From Mactra quadrangularis (Eukaryota > Mollusca > Bivalvia > Venerida > Mactridae): a stretch of 64,000 nucleotides of DNA. The position numbers were made by a program, and so were the translations under genes. The notes beneath the pieces were generated by a model. It worked only from the letters and a program-made list of their open reading frames with translations. It did not search any database and was not told where the DNA came from. The stretch covers positions 42,879,570 through 42,943,569 of the forward strand of contig CM046294.1 in NCBI GenBank assembly GCA_025267735.1, in the 5' to 3' direction. Shown here piece by piece: positions 32,589 through 44,800 of this stretch (positions are counted from its first letter, which is position 1; every line of letters begins with the position of its first letter).

Positions 32589-33293
32589 TCGCAAAATTTC
32601 TTCAATTCTTCAAAGACCATAAAATGTTATTGTCTTTATAACGAAACTGTTTTGGTATATGGAAATTTTGTTTCTCAAATTAAGCATTTGGGACTTAAAT
32701 TTCCCCAAAACTAATATGGCTTTTATAGTAAAACTTAATTATTTATCTTTTCTCTGGTCGTGTGGAAAGGTATTCCAAAAGCTCTTATGTTCAGAACTTT
32801 GTGTAAAAGCAGAGGTACCAAACAAATTGTGTTAATTAATTTCACTTTTCTGGATTAATTAGTTTTGCTTTTCTCTCGGGTAACAAAAATGGGCCCACAT
32901 ATATTTTAAGAATTACAGAGGAAGCACAGTTAGCTGACAGTATAAGTTTCTTTAATCTTCTGAAGTATAAATGCTATTTCTTTATGAACCTCTAGTTGCC
33001 AATTAAAGTACATTATAAATACATTAGTATTTGTAATGACTGACTTAGAAGAAGGCACAACAACATATATAGTATATGCATAAATGCTTCCATTTAGCAA
33101 GTGTATCGTTTTTGATTGCAAGTACTTATTTATACCACGTTGGCAAATATTGAACAGAAATAATGTCAATTACTAATGTTAATGCTTTTTTATTTCGAAC
33201 AGGGTACACATTATTTGTTTTGGATTTTTATCACAGTAAGGTTTTTGGCGCTTTATAGATGCTTCGTTTTGCTTATTAAATTTTGATCTATAA

Positions 33294-33621
33294 ATTTTAT
33301 GGTGACTGAATTACACCATGTCGAATGGTCATCCCGCAGTGCGCCACATGAAAACACGAAAGTACGACAAAATTGTATTTTTGTCGTATCTTCGTCCGCG
33401 GAGGGCCATGCAATAACACAATCATACGACAGTTTAATCCTGTGTCTTCCTTTTGTCTGACGATGTTTATAACGAAAACATATTTATACGACAAAAGTTG
33501 ACAAATATACGACACCTTTTTATGTTGCATTTTTGTCTTAATTTTGTCGCATCTTTGTGTTTTCGTGTGGCGCCTCGCGGGACGACAATGCTACATGGCG
33601 TAATTCAGCTACCATAAAATA
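33294..33621. mobile_element. MITE with long terminal inverted repeats (family C)
   Basis: The left end ATTTTATGGTGACTGAATTA and the right end, read in reverse, match for over 50 bases, including CCCGC and the CACGAAAACAC block. About 330 bases long, no open frame of note. It lies between the Reeler stop codon and the best poly(A) signal, so it may be transcribed in the 3' UTR. Confidence 0.8.
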
Positions 33622-33777
33622 TTGAAATGGATGAATTTAAACACGTTCATGATGCTTGTTGGTGCCATTTTTTCTTGTCTCAGTTAATTTAACCATCATG
33701 TTGAATATGATTTCTTATATTCTATTTTGTGTGTTTTATTGGACTTGTATAAATATTGTTTAATTTGTGCTATTCAT

Positions 33778-33783
33778 AATAAA
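33778..33783 (+). promoter_or_regulatory. Candidate poly(A) signal for the Reeler gene
   Basis: AATAAA 1.37 kb after the stop. Nearer ATTAAA variants exist (about 32464 and 33275), so the true 3' end is uncertain. Confidence 0.35.
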
Positions 33784-33990
33784 TTATGTCAAATATAAAA
33801 ACTTCTTTAATTATATGCTTTCCTTTACCTATCGGAGAAATAAAAACCGACATTCAACTGTTTTGAAACAATGATAATAAATTTGTTATTTTCACGGTTT
33901 GGATGTGCCTTTCATTTCTAAGCAGAAAGAAAAAGACACTTCGTTTATAAGGCTACACGTTTATTTCTTGAAATTCCATTAATCCGGAAC

Positions 33991-34249
33991 TAGTGACGCT
34001 TTTCTCAAAAAAAAATTCAATAAAAATCATCGTACATCAAAAGCAAGAAACATTGATAATACGGTCAATTTTGGCCTATTAATTCCAAGTACTAATGAAG
34101 TAAATGTATGCTTAATAATATGAACCTTTTGAATATGAGTATCATATCATACTTATGTTTATAATCATTCTGATCCTTTTGAACTGCAATATATGTGAAA
34201 TCGACTTACGATAACTTATTTCGTAGGAATCTTTGTGAAAAGGTGCTAC
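33991..34249. mobile_element. MITE, family B, diverged
   Basis: TAGTGACGCTTTTCTCAAAA ... TTTGTGAAAAGGTGCTACC. The interior is reversed relative to the 1681 copy (AAAAGCAAGAAACATTGATA first). Confidence 0.85.
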
Positions 34250-34624
34250 CAACTAACTACTGGCCCAGCGTCATAACCACTCGATCACAACAGCTCAATG
34301 GACCTTGATACTGGTCAAGTCTATTTAAGCACTTGTCAGCAGCAGTACATGTATAGTATACTTAACAAAACTTCAAAGTTCCTACATTTCCATATAGTAG
34401 GAAAATTTTAGTTTTCAATATTAAATTGTTATGTCCGATCGATAATGGAAAGGTGTCTAGGACCATACTGTTGTCTGCTTGCATGGTTTTCAGGCTTATG
34501 TTGAAAAAAATAAAACAATCAAACAACATGGAAATTGGGGTACTTAGAAGTTTCGTTAAGTGTTTAAACCATTGACATTTAACCAACATAAAAAATTGAT
34601 TGACATATGGATACATATGCCGTC

Positions 34625-34933
34625 ATCCGTCCGGCTAGCTCAGTTGGTAGCACGCAAGTCTACTGATCGAGAGAACTTGGGTTCGATTCTCGGGCGGGCA
34701 TTCATTCGTGGAGCTTGGTCATGAAATTATTTCTACGGCTATTCCCTCTACTACCAATGATTTTATAATTATGTAGAGCATTTGTCAGTAACTGACGAAA
34801 GTATGCGCTTAGTAGTTGGTTAACAGCTGAATCAAGAGATATTGCCTTTCCAGAAACAGTGAGTAGGTTGACTGACCGCCGTTATATGACCTACACAATG
34901 TGTTGCTACAGCGTTAAACCCAACAAACAAACA
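34625..34933 (+). mobile_element. SINE family A, full length
   Basis: Head CCGTCCGGCTAGCTCAGTTG through box B GGGTTCGATTC, the complete body, and tail GCGTTAAACCCAACAAACAA. It lies between the converging Reeler and ATP13A genes. Confidence 0.92.
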
Positions 34934-35018
34934 TAGGCAGAGTCTATACTATTTGAAATAACCCCTTTTTCAACTTTTGAAGACAAACAAAGTTTGTGTA
35001 CAGAAAATATATAAAAAC

Positions 35019-35024
35019 TTTATT
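35019..35024 (-). promoter_or_regulatory. Candidate poly(A) signal for ATP13A
   Basis: AATAAA on the minus strand about 360 bases after the stop codon. Other AT-rich options exist nearby. Confidence 0.35.
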
Positions 35025-35381
35025 TATATTAAAGAAATGAATATATATATATATATATTTGCATGTATATATTATCTCTACATCTAAGGTTATTTTGTGC
35101 AATAAACGCTATGTACTGTCACAATTGCTTGACATTCTGTATCGCAGTTTTAAAATATCGCCCCGTCTTATTGAAAAAAAATATTATAAGAAGAGATTTT
35201 TAAACTACTATACTGAATGTCAAGCTCCTGTGGTACAATAAAACTTCGAGCTAGTTGGTTCACTAAAAAGTCAGTTTGATGCTATCATTTTTTTTCTTCT
35301 AATGATATAACGATAATGATAACAGTCGACATTTTACATAACAAGACAATAAAATTGTTCTCAGTAAATAATTGCATCAAA

Positions 35382-38300
35382 TCAAAACTTGTATGATTTT
35401 ATTTTGGAATCTCCGAATTCATCGTCCATAGTAAATGCAGGATTATCTCCCTTTTCAAATTGTAAACTGATGTCATTTGTTTTGACATTTGAGGCTTGAT
35501 CATCTGAAAAAAAACAACAAACATATTGAAATGATTAGTGTTTTAATTCATGGTAAACTTATATATTATCTAACCAAGATCATGTGACAAATGTTATTTG
35601 TATTGTTTTAACTGTATATTATTGTTGTATTGTGCGTAAAGTTTTACCTCGATCTGACCTTTATGCAAGAATTTTCATTACATTGAATACGAATGTAGTA
35701 TTAATGCTCGATACCGATCGGAGTATATCGTCAAAGCTCGAATTTAATTATAACACAGGGATTAATTCTTAAAATATATTAAAGCGTACGTGCCGAAGTG
35801 TAGAGTAGGCGTGGTATTGATTTTCGTTGGGATATGTGTAGATAATTATTAGATGCAAATGTGAAAGGTCAGATCGGGGTCAACATTTATGCACAATATT
35901 ATGTACAAATCGTAAATAAAATATATGTTATGTTCTGTTCTGTTTCACGCTGTAAATGTGGATTTGATTTTCACAGAACTCACTCTAAAAATTAGGGTCT
36001 ATAATCACGTGATATACAACAACAACTAATAAGGTAAAAAATCACACCGACTTTAAAAATTTAGTCACAAAAGGACCAAAAAATCATACTAGCGTTATGG
36101 AAATTGGTATTTGACCTCCAGTTATAACTCATTAAATGAGCACATTGTTTAAAATGAATTCCTTTAGTTGTTTCAACAATATAAATATGTTGGACCAAAA
36201 CTCTTAACCACGAAGTTTTACACCAGCCTCGCAGCATCGCACTTTAGGGTCAAAAGTGCAATGAAATTCACACTCTTCTTTTGGATTTGACACACTTTGG
36301 GGTAAAAATTTAGACACGGGCCACTGGGTGTGCTGATATTCTATATTTTCTGTTCTGCTAAATATCAACGCACTTGGGGTTCCAAAAGCCTGAAGGTGTC
36401 GACTGCGTTACGCTCCAATTCTAAGTGGTTATCCATTTTCAATCAGCAATTTCAAAAGTTGGTAGCTTCTCTATTCTCCGTATAGAAAGGTTTCAACTTA
36501 CCATTAGATCTAAGACTTGCAGTATCATTACTAATCAATGATATATTGTCAGCATCAATGTTAAGATTAGAGGTAGAATAGTGAGCACTGTCCAGGCGTT
36601 GAAATGTCCTGGATAAATCTTCAGTCTTCACTTGCGGCCAACTGCTGTCTCGGTGTATCTCTTCTTGTAAAGTTTCATATCTGAAATCACATTAAAACTT
36701 GATAGCCTACTTGTTTATTAAAAGTACTCATTCATAGATTTCAACTTAAATATCATTTTTTCTGGAACTATCTAAATTGTATGGAAACATTTTTAAGCAG
36801 AAGTTAAGTTAAGACACAATTACAGACAATTATAGAAAAATCTTAACCAAATTTGTGAACTAGTACCTTTAACCACTAAATCGATCACTGATGCCTAGTA
36901 TTCATCAATATTTATTCTATTTTTTTTTGTATTCGTTATAAATGTCTCTATCAGAAGGTAAAAATTTAATTACTACATGTATGCCTTCTTATGTCAATAA
37001 CCATTTTGAGCAATGCATTTATATCCCAATTTTTACGATACAACAAATTATTAACAATAAAACAGATAAAAGAGTTACCTAAATGAATCACAGTTAAATG
37101 ATTATACAATCATGTAGACTAGTTATAAATCAGAGACATTTTAATCAAATAAGTCAACAATCTACAATTACTTACAGAGGTCTTGCTCCAGGTAGACAAC
37201 GATCTAGTTTGTTTTGTAATTTTACAGAAACAAAATAACTGTCTAATATAAATGTCTGAAAGAAACACAGAAAAACAACACATGAAAAAACACATGCACA
37301 GTAATGTTCCGCTATGAAGACCATTTTAGTTATTGCAAAAATCATACAACTTATTTACGACCTTCAAGGCCCAAATGCTCAAAATTGAGCCTCAAGACCG
37401 ATCCTCTATTACCCTTAATGTTGTTGATGGTCTTTATAGTGGAATAATTGTAATACGTAAAATACATGTAGCTAAAGTGGAGCGTAAAACAGACCCGAAT
37501 GCATATGGCCGATAAATATAGAAATGTGATCAAATGACGAAACATCCTCCTAAAACATTGCACCTTTGCTATTCGACACAGACTGTTATCTGTAAATACA
37601 ATTATCCATTAAATCAAAGATCATTTCCACATCGTCAACTAAATCAGCGCACATCGTGTAAAATCATAGCACTGGAAGCATTGAATGAAATTTTTATTGG
37701 CAGGTCCAGGTCTGTGGCGCTTTTCACAAAATTTCTTAGGATAAAAATCATCGTAAATCAAAAGCAAGAAACATGAATAACACGGTCATTTTTTGGCAAT
37801 TCAATTCCTAATACTCTTGAATTACACGTATGTAGAATCTATTATACCTTTTGAATATCATCTCAAATATATGTTTATTAATTCTCCTGACTTGAACTGC
37901 AAACTTATGTAATTGACTTACGATTACTATTTTCGTAAGAATTTGTGAAAAGTTGCACTGAGCCGTATTGTTAAAACTGTTCATTTTGTATGCTACAGTA
38001 GAAAGGTATAGGCAGTAATAAAAGTTAAATAAAATTTCATTACTAACCTCCAAAATTAAACATAAAAATAAATTTATAAAAGCAGCTCCTAGAAATATAC
38101 AGCGATAAGGTATATTTGGTATCTGTTGAATCTGAAAGATAAAATAATATTTTATCTGATAGTTTACATTGTATATGGTAAGGTATAGGGCGTAAATATT
38201 GGTCCGACCTGATCTTTCACATTTGCATCTAATAATTATCTACACATATCCCGACGAAAGTCAGTACCACGCCTATTCTACACTTCGGCAACGATCGTAA

Positions 38301-41300
38301 AATTATAGAAGTATGTTTGTGTGTTAAGTTTTAACTCACAATCCTCACGGTCACAGTGTGACGAGCATTAATACTACATTCGTATTCACTGTAATGAATA
38401 TTCTTGCATAAAGGTCAGGTCGGGGTCAATATTTACGCACTATACAACATTAACCTACCATATTTTGTTTTTCTTGATTCTGTTTGCCCATAGACTGAAA
38501 ATCTACCTTATCATCATTATTGTGATTTACTTGTACAAGTTCAGGACTCAAATCTTCCGTTGACTACATCCTTTATACACATAAATAGTCATCGCCGATA
38601 GCAGTGCTGGAACTCTTGAGCGTATCATAAAAACGTAGATTGCATTTTAATTCAGGAAAATGTACGATGAACACATTCGATCGCGCCAAAATGACCAGTG
38701 CATATAGTTGCGACATCTTATGGCGTAAACAAAAACTCGTTTTTAAAGAAATGATGCAGCATGCAAACAATTAAAAAAACATAAACTAAATACATAGATT
38801 ATTTGCACTAGCCATATAAATATTAGAGCAAATAGAGCAATACTTCCGCATGTAATGGGCTTTTTTGTTTTGAGAACTCTCAAAACAGTAGACGTATCAT
38901 TCTTAAAACAAGAAGTAATTTAACCTACCTCAAAGAACTCAGCCACGCCATCTGTAGGGTAGATATTTAGCCATACTGTCACTCCAAAACATACAAGCAG
39001 ATTTAACAGGAAGAAAACTGAAAGGATAGAATTAAAACCCCATACAGCACATTTAACATGAACTGTGACATTAATAATATGTAGACAAGTAAAGCCTTTA
39101 CTCTAACTGAAATTAAAAGTACATTGAATTAGGATCTTAAAGGTACTAGTTCACAGATTTGGTTTATTTTTTTCTATAATTTCAAAATACCATTCATTGT
39201 CTGTAATTGTGTTAAAAATTAATTCTTATTATTTTAAGACAAACAAACCTATATGTTGCAGGAAATATACATGTACAATAAAAGTCACAAAATGCACTAA
39301 AATTGTCTATACTGTGACATACGGGGTAGAATTTCACTACATGAAACACCATAATGTGTATTTGTGTCAATTTGCACTAATTGAATCATAATCAGAACAC
39401 TACTTTCCTACTTCCAAAAATATTTCCATACAATTTTGATAGTTTAAGAAAAAGTTGATATTTAAATTGAAATCTGTGAATTAGTACCTTTAAGCTGATT
39501 AAAAATTTTGTAAGTTTCAATATTGTCAAGCGAAGGGGAGTTGAAGTTTTTCATGAAAATATTTTTTTCATGTTTGTTCCTGGATCTTAAGTGTTAAAGA
39601 CATTCGTCTTTTCCATATTATAATTTGGAGACAGACTGATATAATAAGTTTAATAGTATACTCACAGTTCGATGTAAATGGTTTTCTATATGGTCGTCCT
39701 TTAGAGAACACAAGAGCTAATATAATATATTGATATGACGAACAATAAAATACTGAGGTATTTTCATAACTAGCATAGTCATAGTCTTCCTCCGGATCGT
39801 CTACCCAGGGTGTAAACCTGAATTATACAATAATAAGAATACAATGTATTACAAGAACTAAAGGAGTCAATAACAATATTACACAATGTAAAGTCTGTTT
39901 GTTTGTTTGTTTGTTTGTTTGGGTTTTACGGCGCACCAACACAAAAAGGTCATATCGCACCGAAAGCAATCAATGATACTATTAATTCAAACGATATTAA
40001 TGATGTAAAGCTCTATACAATGTAAAGTCAAATGTGAAGACAATTTTTGTGCAGTAGATAGATAGATATATTTAATTAGGTAAAATATAATGGTAAAATT
40101 GATATAATCTGACAGAATATGAATGTAAAATATAGTTCTTATTATAAAAACAGAACATTTAAATAAATGCGTTTTGAATTTAGTACCGAAATGCTTCCGA
40201 ATACCAAGGATAACACACAAAAAAACTAGTCTTAATTTCCATTGTGGCACAGTGGTTACTTTCCTTTACTTAAAGAGGGATGTAGCAACGCTTGACGTAA
40301 CTGATGAGTGTAGTATAAGAGGCTGATTTGTTAACATTCGTTTTGAAAGACAATTACAACACTTTTTATACTGCATTATATCTAATCGAAAGGGAATAAT
40401 TTGTAACTGCACAAAATAGATTTATGAATTGTGTTCATTAAATGTTTTAGTTTTTGCAACTTGTAATTGATGGTGCAATACGTCACATTTTATCAATTAC
40501 TAGTGTGCATTCATATTGCACTAGACAGTCGTCCAAATCACTGTCAATGAATAAAATCCTACGTCTCTCTCAAATCTTTAAATCAAGAACTAAGGACATA
40601 ACTAAATGTGTCGCTTACGACGACCTACCTTATACATAAGTAGTTGAGAAAATGGCCTAAATATAATCCATTGCTAAACTCCACGAGGAAAAACTAAGAT
40701 AGAATTAGGATAAAAGCTTAGTGACGTGAAAATAAACTCACCAGTTTGCTTCTTGGATATAGAAATAGAAGAAAACTTGAAATGCGATCATTATAACCAT
40801 CTGTAGAATTAGGGAGCTGATAGGGGCCAAACTTATCATTCTAACTAACGGTGGTTGAGGATGTAACTTTTTGTAGGCTTTGGTAAAAGCAACTGTAAAT
40901 GAACAAAACATGAAAATTAATTCTAGATATCGAAAATGAATTCAAAATAGATTGATATGAAAAAACCAACAAAACAACTAGTGGATTTAATTGGAATAAT
41001 AGCAAAAGTGTTCAGTCTGACAAAACACAATTTGTTTAATGTTATAACAGAGGTACCACGTTGAAGTGAACCAATACCCACATATATTTTACCAACTGGA
41101 GTAAATAAGCCAAACTATTGTTATAAAATGCCGCTTGCGAAAAGAGAAGACTGTTTGAAGTTTGAAAAAGGAAAGAAAGTGTGGGTCAAAAAGCAAAGAA
41201 AACATCAACTTACAAGATATACTGAGTGTTGTTAAAAGGAACAGATCTATATATAAGAACTGGAAATCAGTGATGTTGACTCCAACCTAAAAATAATTTG

Positions 41301-41851
41301 ATTAAAATGTTAGACTGACCATACATTGTGGCATGAATTAGCAACATCAATTTAGCCAATTCTAAAATTTACCATTTTCAATATGTCAACATATTTGTGT
41401 GCTCCTAATGCGAAAACTTTCTTTTTATGTTTTTCTACCATTTAAATTTCAAAAGATAACATTTGTATGATACAATTGGTATGGTAAGTTTGCACGTATA
41501 CGCCGAACCTAATTTGATAAACGCTAAGTACCGGATCTACTAATGTATTAAATTAAACAATACATAAAACGTGATATGTTTGAACTATGTCCAGTGAATT
41601 TCAAATAACAAAATGTGTTTATTAATATGCATTTTCATTCATTGTCAGACAAATCACCAGAAGTGTCATCGTTTGCAAATTGTAGAGAGAGACAGACAGA
41701 CAGACGAACAAACAAAATACTAGTATATAAATCAATGATATACAAATATCTTACCCAATAAAGTATCAATACAGACGTAAACTGCGTCAAGCTGTAACAA
41801 GCCATATATTTAAATATTCCAAAACTTGTAACTAAAGCTGTACGACCTTCT
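35382..41851 (-). CDS. ATP13A: ATP13A exons 23-31: M5-M10 and C-terminal tail
   Basis: Residues 910-1251. Exons 23-29 give the six C-terminal helices. Visible landmarks are [18 protein letters not shown] (M5), [16 protein letters not shown] (M6), the P5-typical [20 protein letters not shown] (M7/M8) with SKGRPYRKP, and [17 protein letters not shown]. Exons 30-31 add a polar acidic tail ending SKIKSYKF, with no recognised sorting motif. The stop TGA is at 35382-35384. The introns here are the most MITE-rich of the gene. Confidence 0.92.
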
Positions 41852-44800
41852 CTGCAAAATAAATGAAACATGCTGAAACTTTGATTTAAGTTGTAAAAAC
41901 ATTTGGACGTTTGGTTCTTAAATTTAAAGCTATTGCAGTCATATAAATAAAATACTTATATTGATTCTGAAAAACTTTGACCATTTAGAATATATCTTGA
42001 TGGAAAATAAATATTATAATGCATGTTTATCAATTACAATGTGCATAAAAACGTAAAACCGATTATCATAAGTGTTATCCTAGGTGAGAAAACTTTAGAA
42101 CTTGCTTACAGACGATAGCAAAAATGTTAATATTTCATTGGCAGACATATATCAAATAAATTGACAGCTTCATGTGACTGAGGCAGTTGTAAATCAGCGG
42201 AAGACAAAATCAAAACAAAAAATAGGTCAAACGTATACACTATTAAGTACTTATTTTGTCTTCCTACAAATACAATACAAACAAGTCATTAACAAACCTG
42301 ATCATTGTGGGTACACATGCTATATTAGGTGTCTTAGAAGTAAATGGTGAAGCTACTGAAGCCTCAGCTTCTGACAGAGATATACCAGCATGTGCTGTCT
42401 TGAGTGCTCCACAATCATTAGCACCATCTCCACACATACCTACATAATATCTGAAAGAAAATTAATGAAATGCTTAAATGGGATTGTTATTTTGTTTTGT
42501 TGTACATGTATTTTGTCTATGTTTACCTGGGCAAGAAATGGTGTATATATATTTATGGCCAAATGTATATCTTATATACAGATTTTCTATAAATAAAAGT
42601 TAAAAAGGTAAGTTATAATTGTCAACTACAGTAGATAGCGAAATAGTTATCCTTTTGCATTTGCAACAGCACGAACGATATGAGTTTGAAGTTGTTGTTT
42701 TAGCCATTAAAAAGAGACACATATCTACATGTCTCTTTAACTTATCTTAAATAAAATAAACATCACATACCCAAGATCCTGAAGATATTCCACAAGTTGA
42801 GCTTTCTGATCAGGTGACATTCTTGCAAATATTGTACCATATACAACAATCTGTACATAGAAAGTTTTCGTACAGTTTTCAATTTTTCTAAAGAAACACA
42901 AATACATTCTTCGACTTGAATTAGGTAATGTCAAAACGTGTATGAATGTAACTTTCATTATGTCGGTAGTGACGCGATTATGGCAAATGCAATTCAATTT
43001 CATGAATTTATTAAACAAGTTCCAGAAATCAGCGACTTTACGGGCTTACAAGGATATACTTATTAGATTTGCTCAAAAAGGTTCATAAATATTATTGATA
43101 TTAACCCCTCGTGTAACTTACGAGAAAACATAAACAAATATGTTTTATTTTGGCTTCCATTGGCATTCCATAACTGCTTGTGAAATGTTACATCGTAATA
43201 CTGAATGTTTTAGTCAATGATAATGAAAACAATGAGTCTGAAATATTCACCTTATTTATAACATCCGGAAACGATTGTCTCAATGTCGACCATGACTTTC
43301 CTGTGACAGCAAAATGGTATAATGACTTTGATCCAAACTCAGCATCTAATGTCTGAAGTTAAAACAAAAAAAAAGACATTCCGTAGCTTTAAAACAATTA
43401 AAAATATAAATGTGGTATAGTATAATGAAATACTATTGTGAACATGCTTTACAAAAGAAATATAACCCGGGTCGATAGCGCAGTTGGTAGCGCGCCGGGA
43501 ATTGGAATCTCGTACCAATCCATGAAAATTTGACAATGATGTCGATTTTCCACCATTGATTGGATAATATGGAGAAGTTTCCGGCCTTGTGGAAGGGTAG
43601 TTAAGTACTGGTTATAGACAAGGATCCAGGAAAGCTAGGTTAGGTGCACTGGACGTCGTAAAATGACCTAAATTGTGTTGACACGGCGTTAACTCCAATA
43701 AACAATAAACAATACAAAAGAAATATAGGATATATCGTTTTATATCACTTTTATTCAAAGATTTATCTTTCATTTCTTCTTACATCGTTATTTTATCGTT
43801 TCTCTCTACATTTGTATGGAATTTCCAATCATAAAGCAGATAGTCTCTCACAAACTGATGTTCTAACCAAAGCTAGGTAATTCATATTCGTTGAACAAAA
43901 GTTTTGTTTTTAACTTAAACAATAGTGATTTGATAAAACCACTTGTAATATTTAAACATTCATACCACATAACAAAGCTTACATCTCTATAAAAACACCA
44001 ATCTTACCTGTCCCCTGCCAGCTTTCAATATAGATTTTCTATCTTTCTTCCCAGCAACATCTATATATTCTATATAAGGAGGGTTGACTTCATTACCATC
44101 TTTATCTACTTCAGCAGGAAATGCTTGTACTAATACAATAGCTTCTGATGGATCCACAAAATTACATTCTCTGGCAACACTTAATGCTGTCAACATATTG
44201 TCACCTGTGGAAGATAATTTCATTTGCTTGTTTGTTTTTTGCCATACTTATTTTAGTGTTATCATTTTACCAAATATCTTAGACAATCTAAGAAATAACC
44301 ATGCCAAAGGCTAGACAATTTTCTAAGAATATATAAATGTACGAGTTTCAATGTTATGATAACGGTAATATCTTGTCTCGACTGGATCAAACTCCCCGCA
44401 GCGGTTATTTCCCTTCAGTTAAAAAAGCAACGTGGTCGTAAACGCTGTGCTGAGTTTACGACTGGATATCGAACTCATGTAGTTGGATAATTATTCAATT
44501 TACTAACCGACAAGTAATAGAATTCATTTACGAAATAAAACAAATATGAAATTACGTCCGATATACCTGTTACCATAATTGGTCTTATATTAGCTGCTTT
44601 AAGTTGATCTATTATAGGTTTTGATTCTGGTTTCAATCTATTTTCCATTACAATCAAACCAAGAAACGTCAGGCTTCGTTCTAATTGTTCCCTGTAAAAA
44701 GTTGCAAAATAAGATTATGTCATTGTCACTGCAATTTTGGTTTTGTCTTTTTTCGACGTTAAAACTTCAATTTCAACTATTTCTAATTTTTTTAGAAATT

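Larger units (their letters stand above)
32410..35381. other. Region between the converging Reeler and ATP13A genes
   Basis: Contains both 3' UTRs, the duplicated UTR block, MITEs of families C and B, a SINE of family A and a (TA)n tract at about 35043-35058. No additional gene was seen. Confidence 0.6.
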
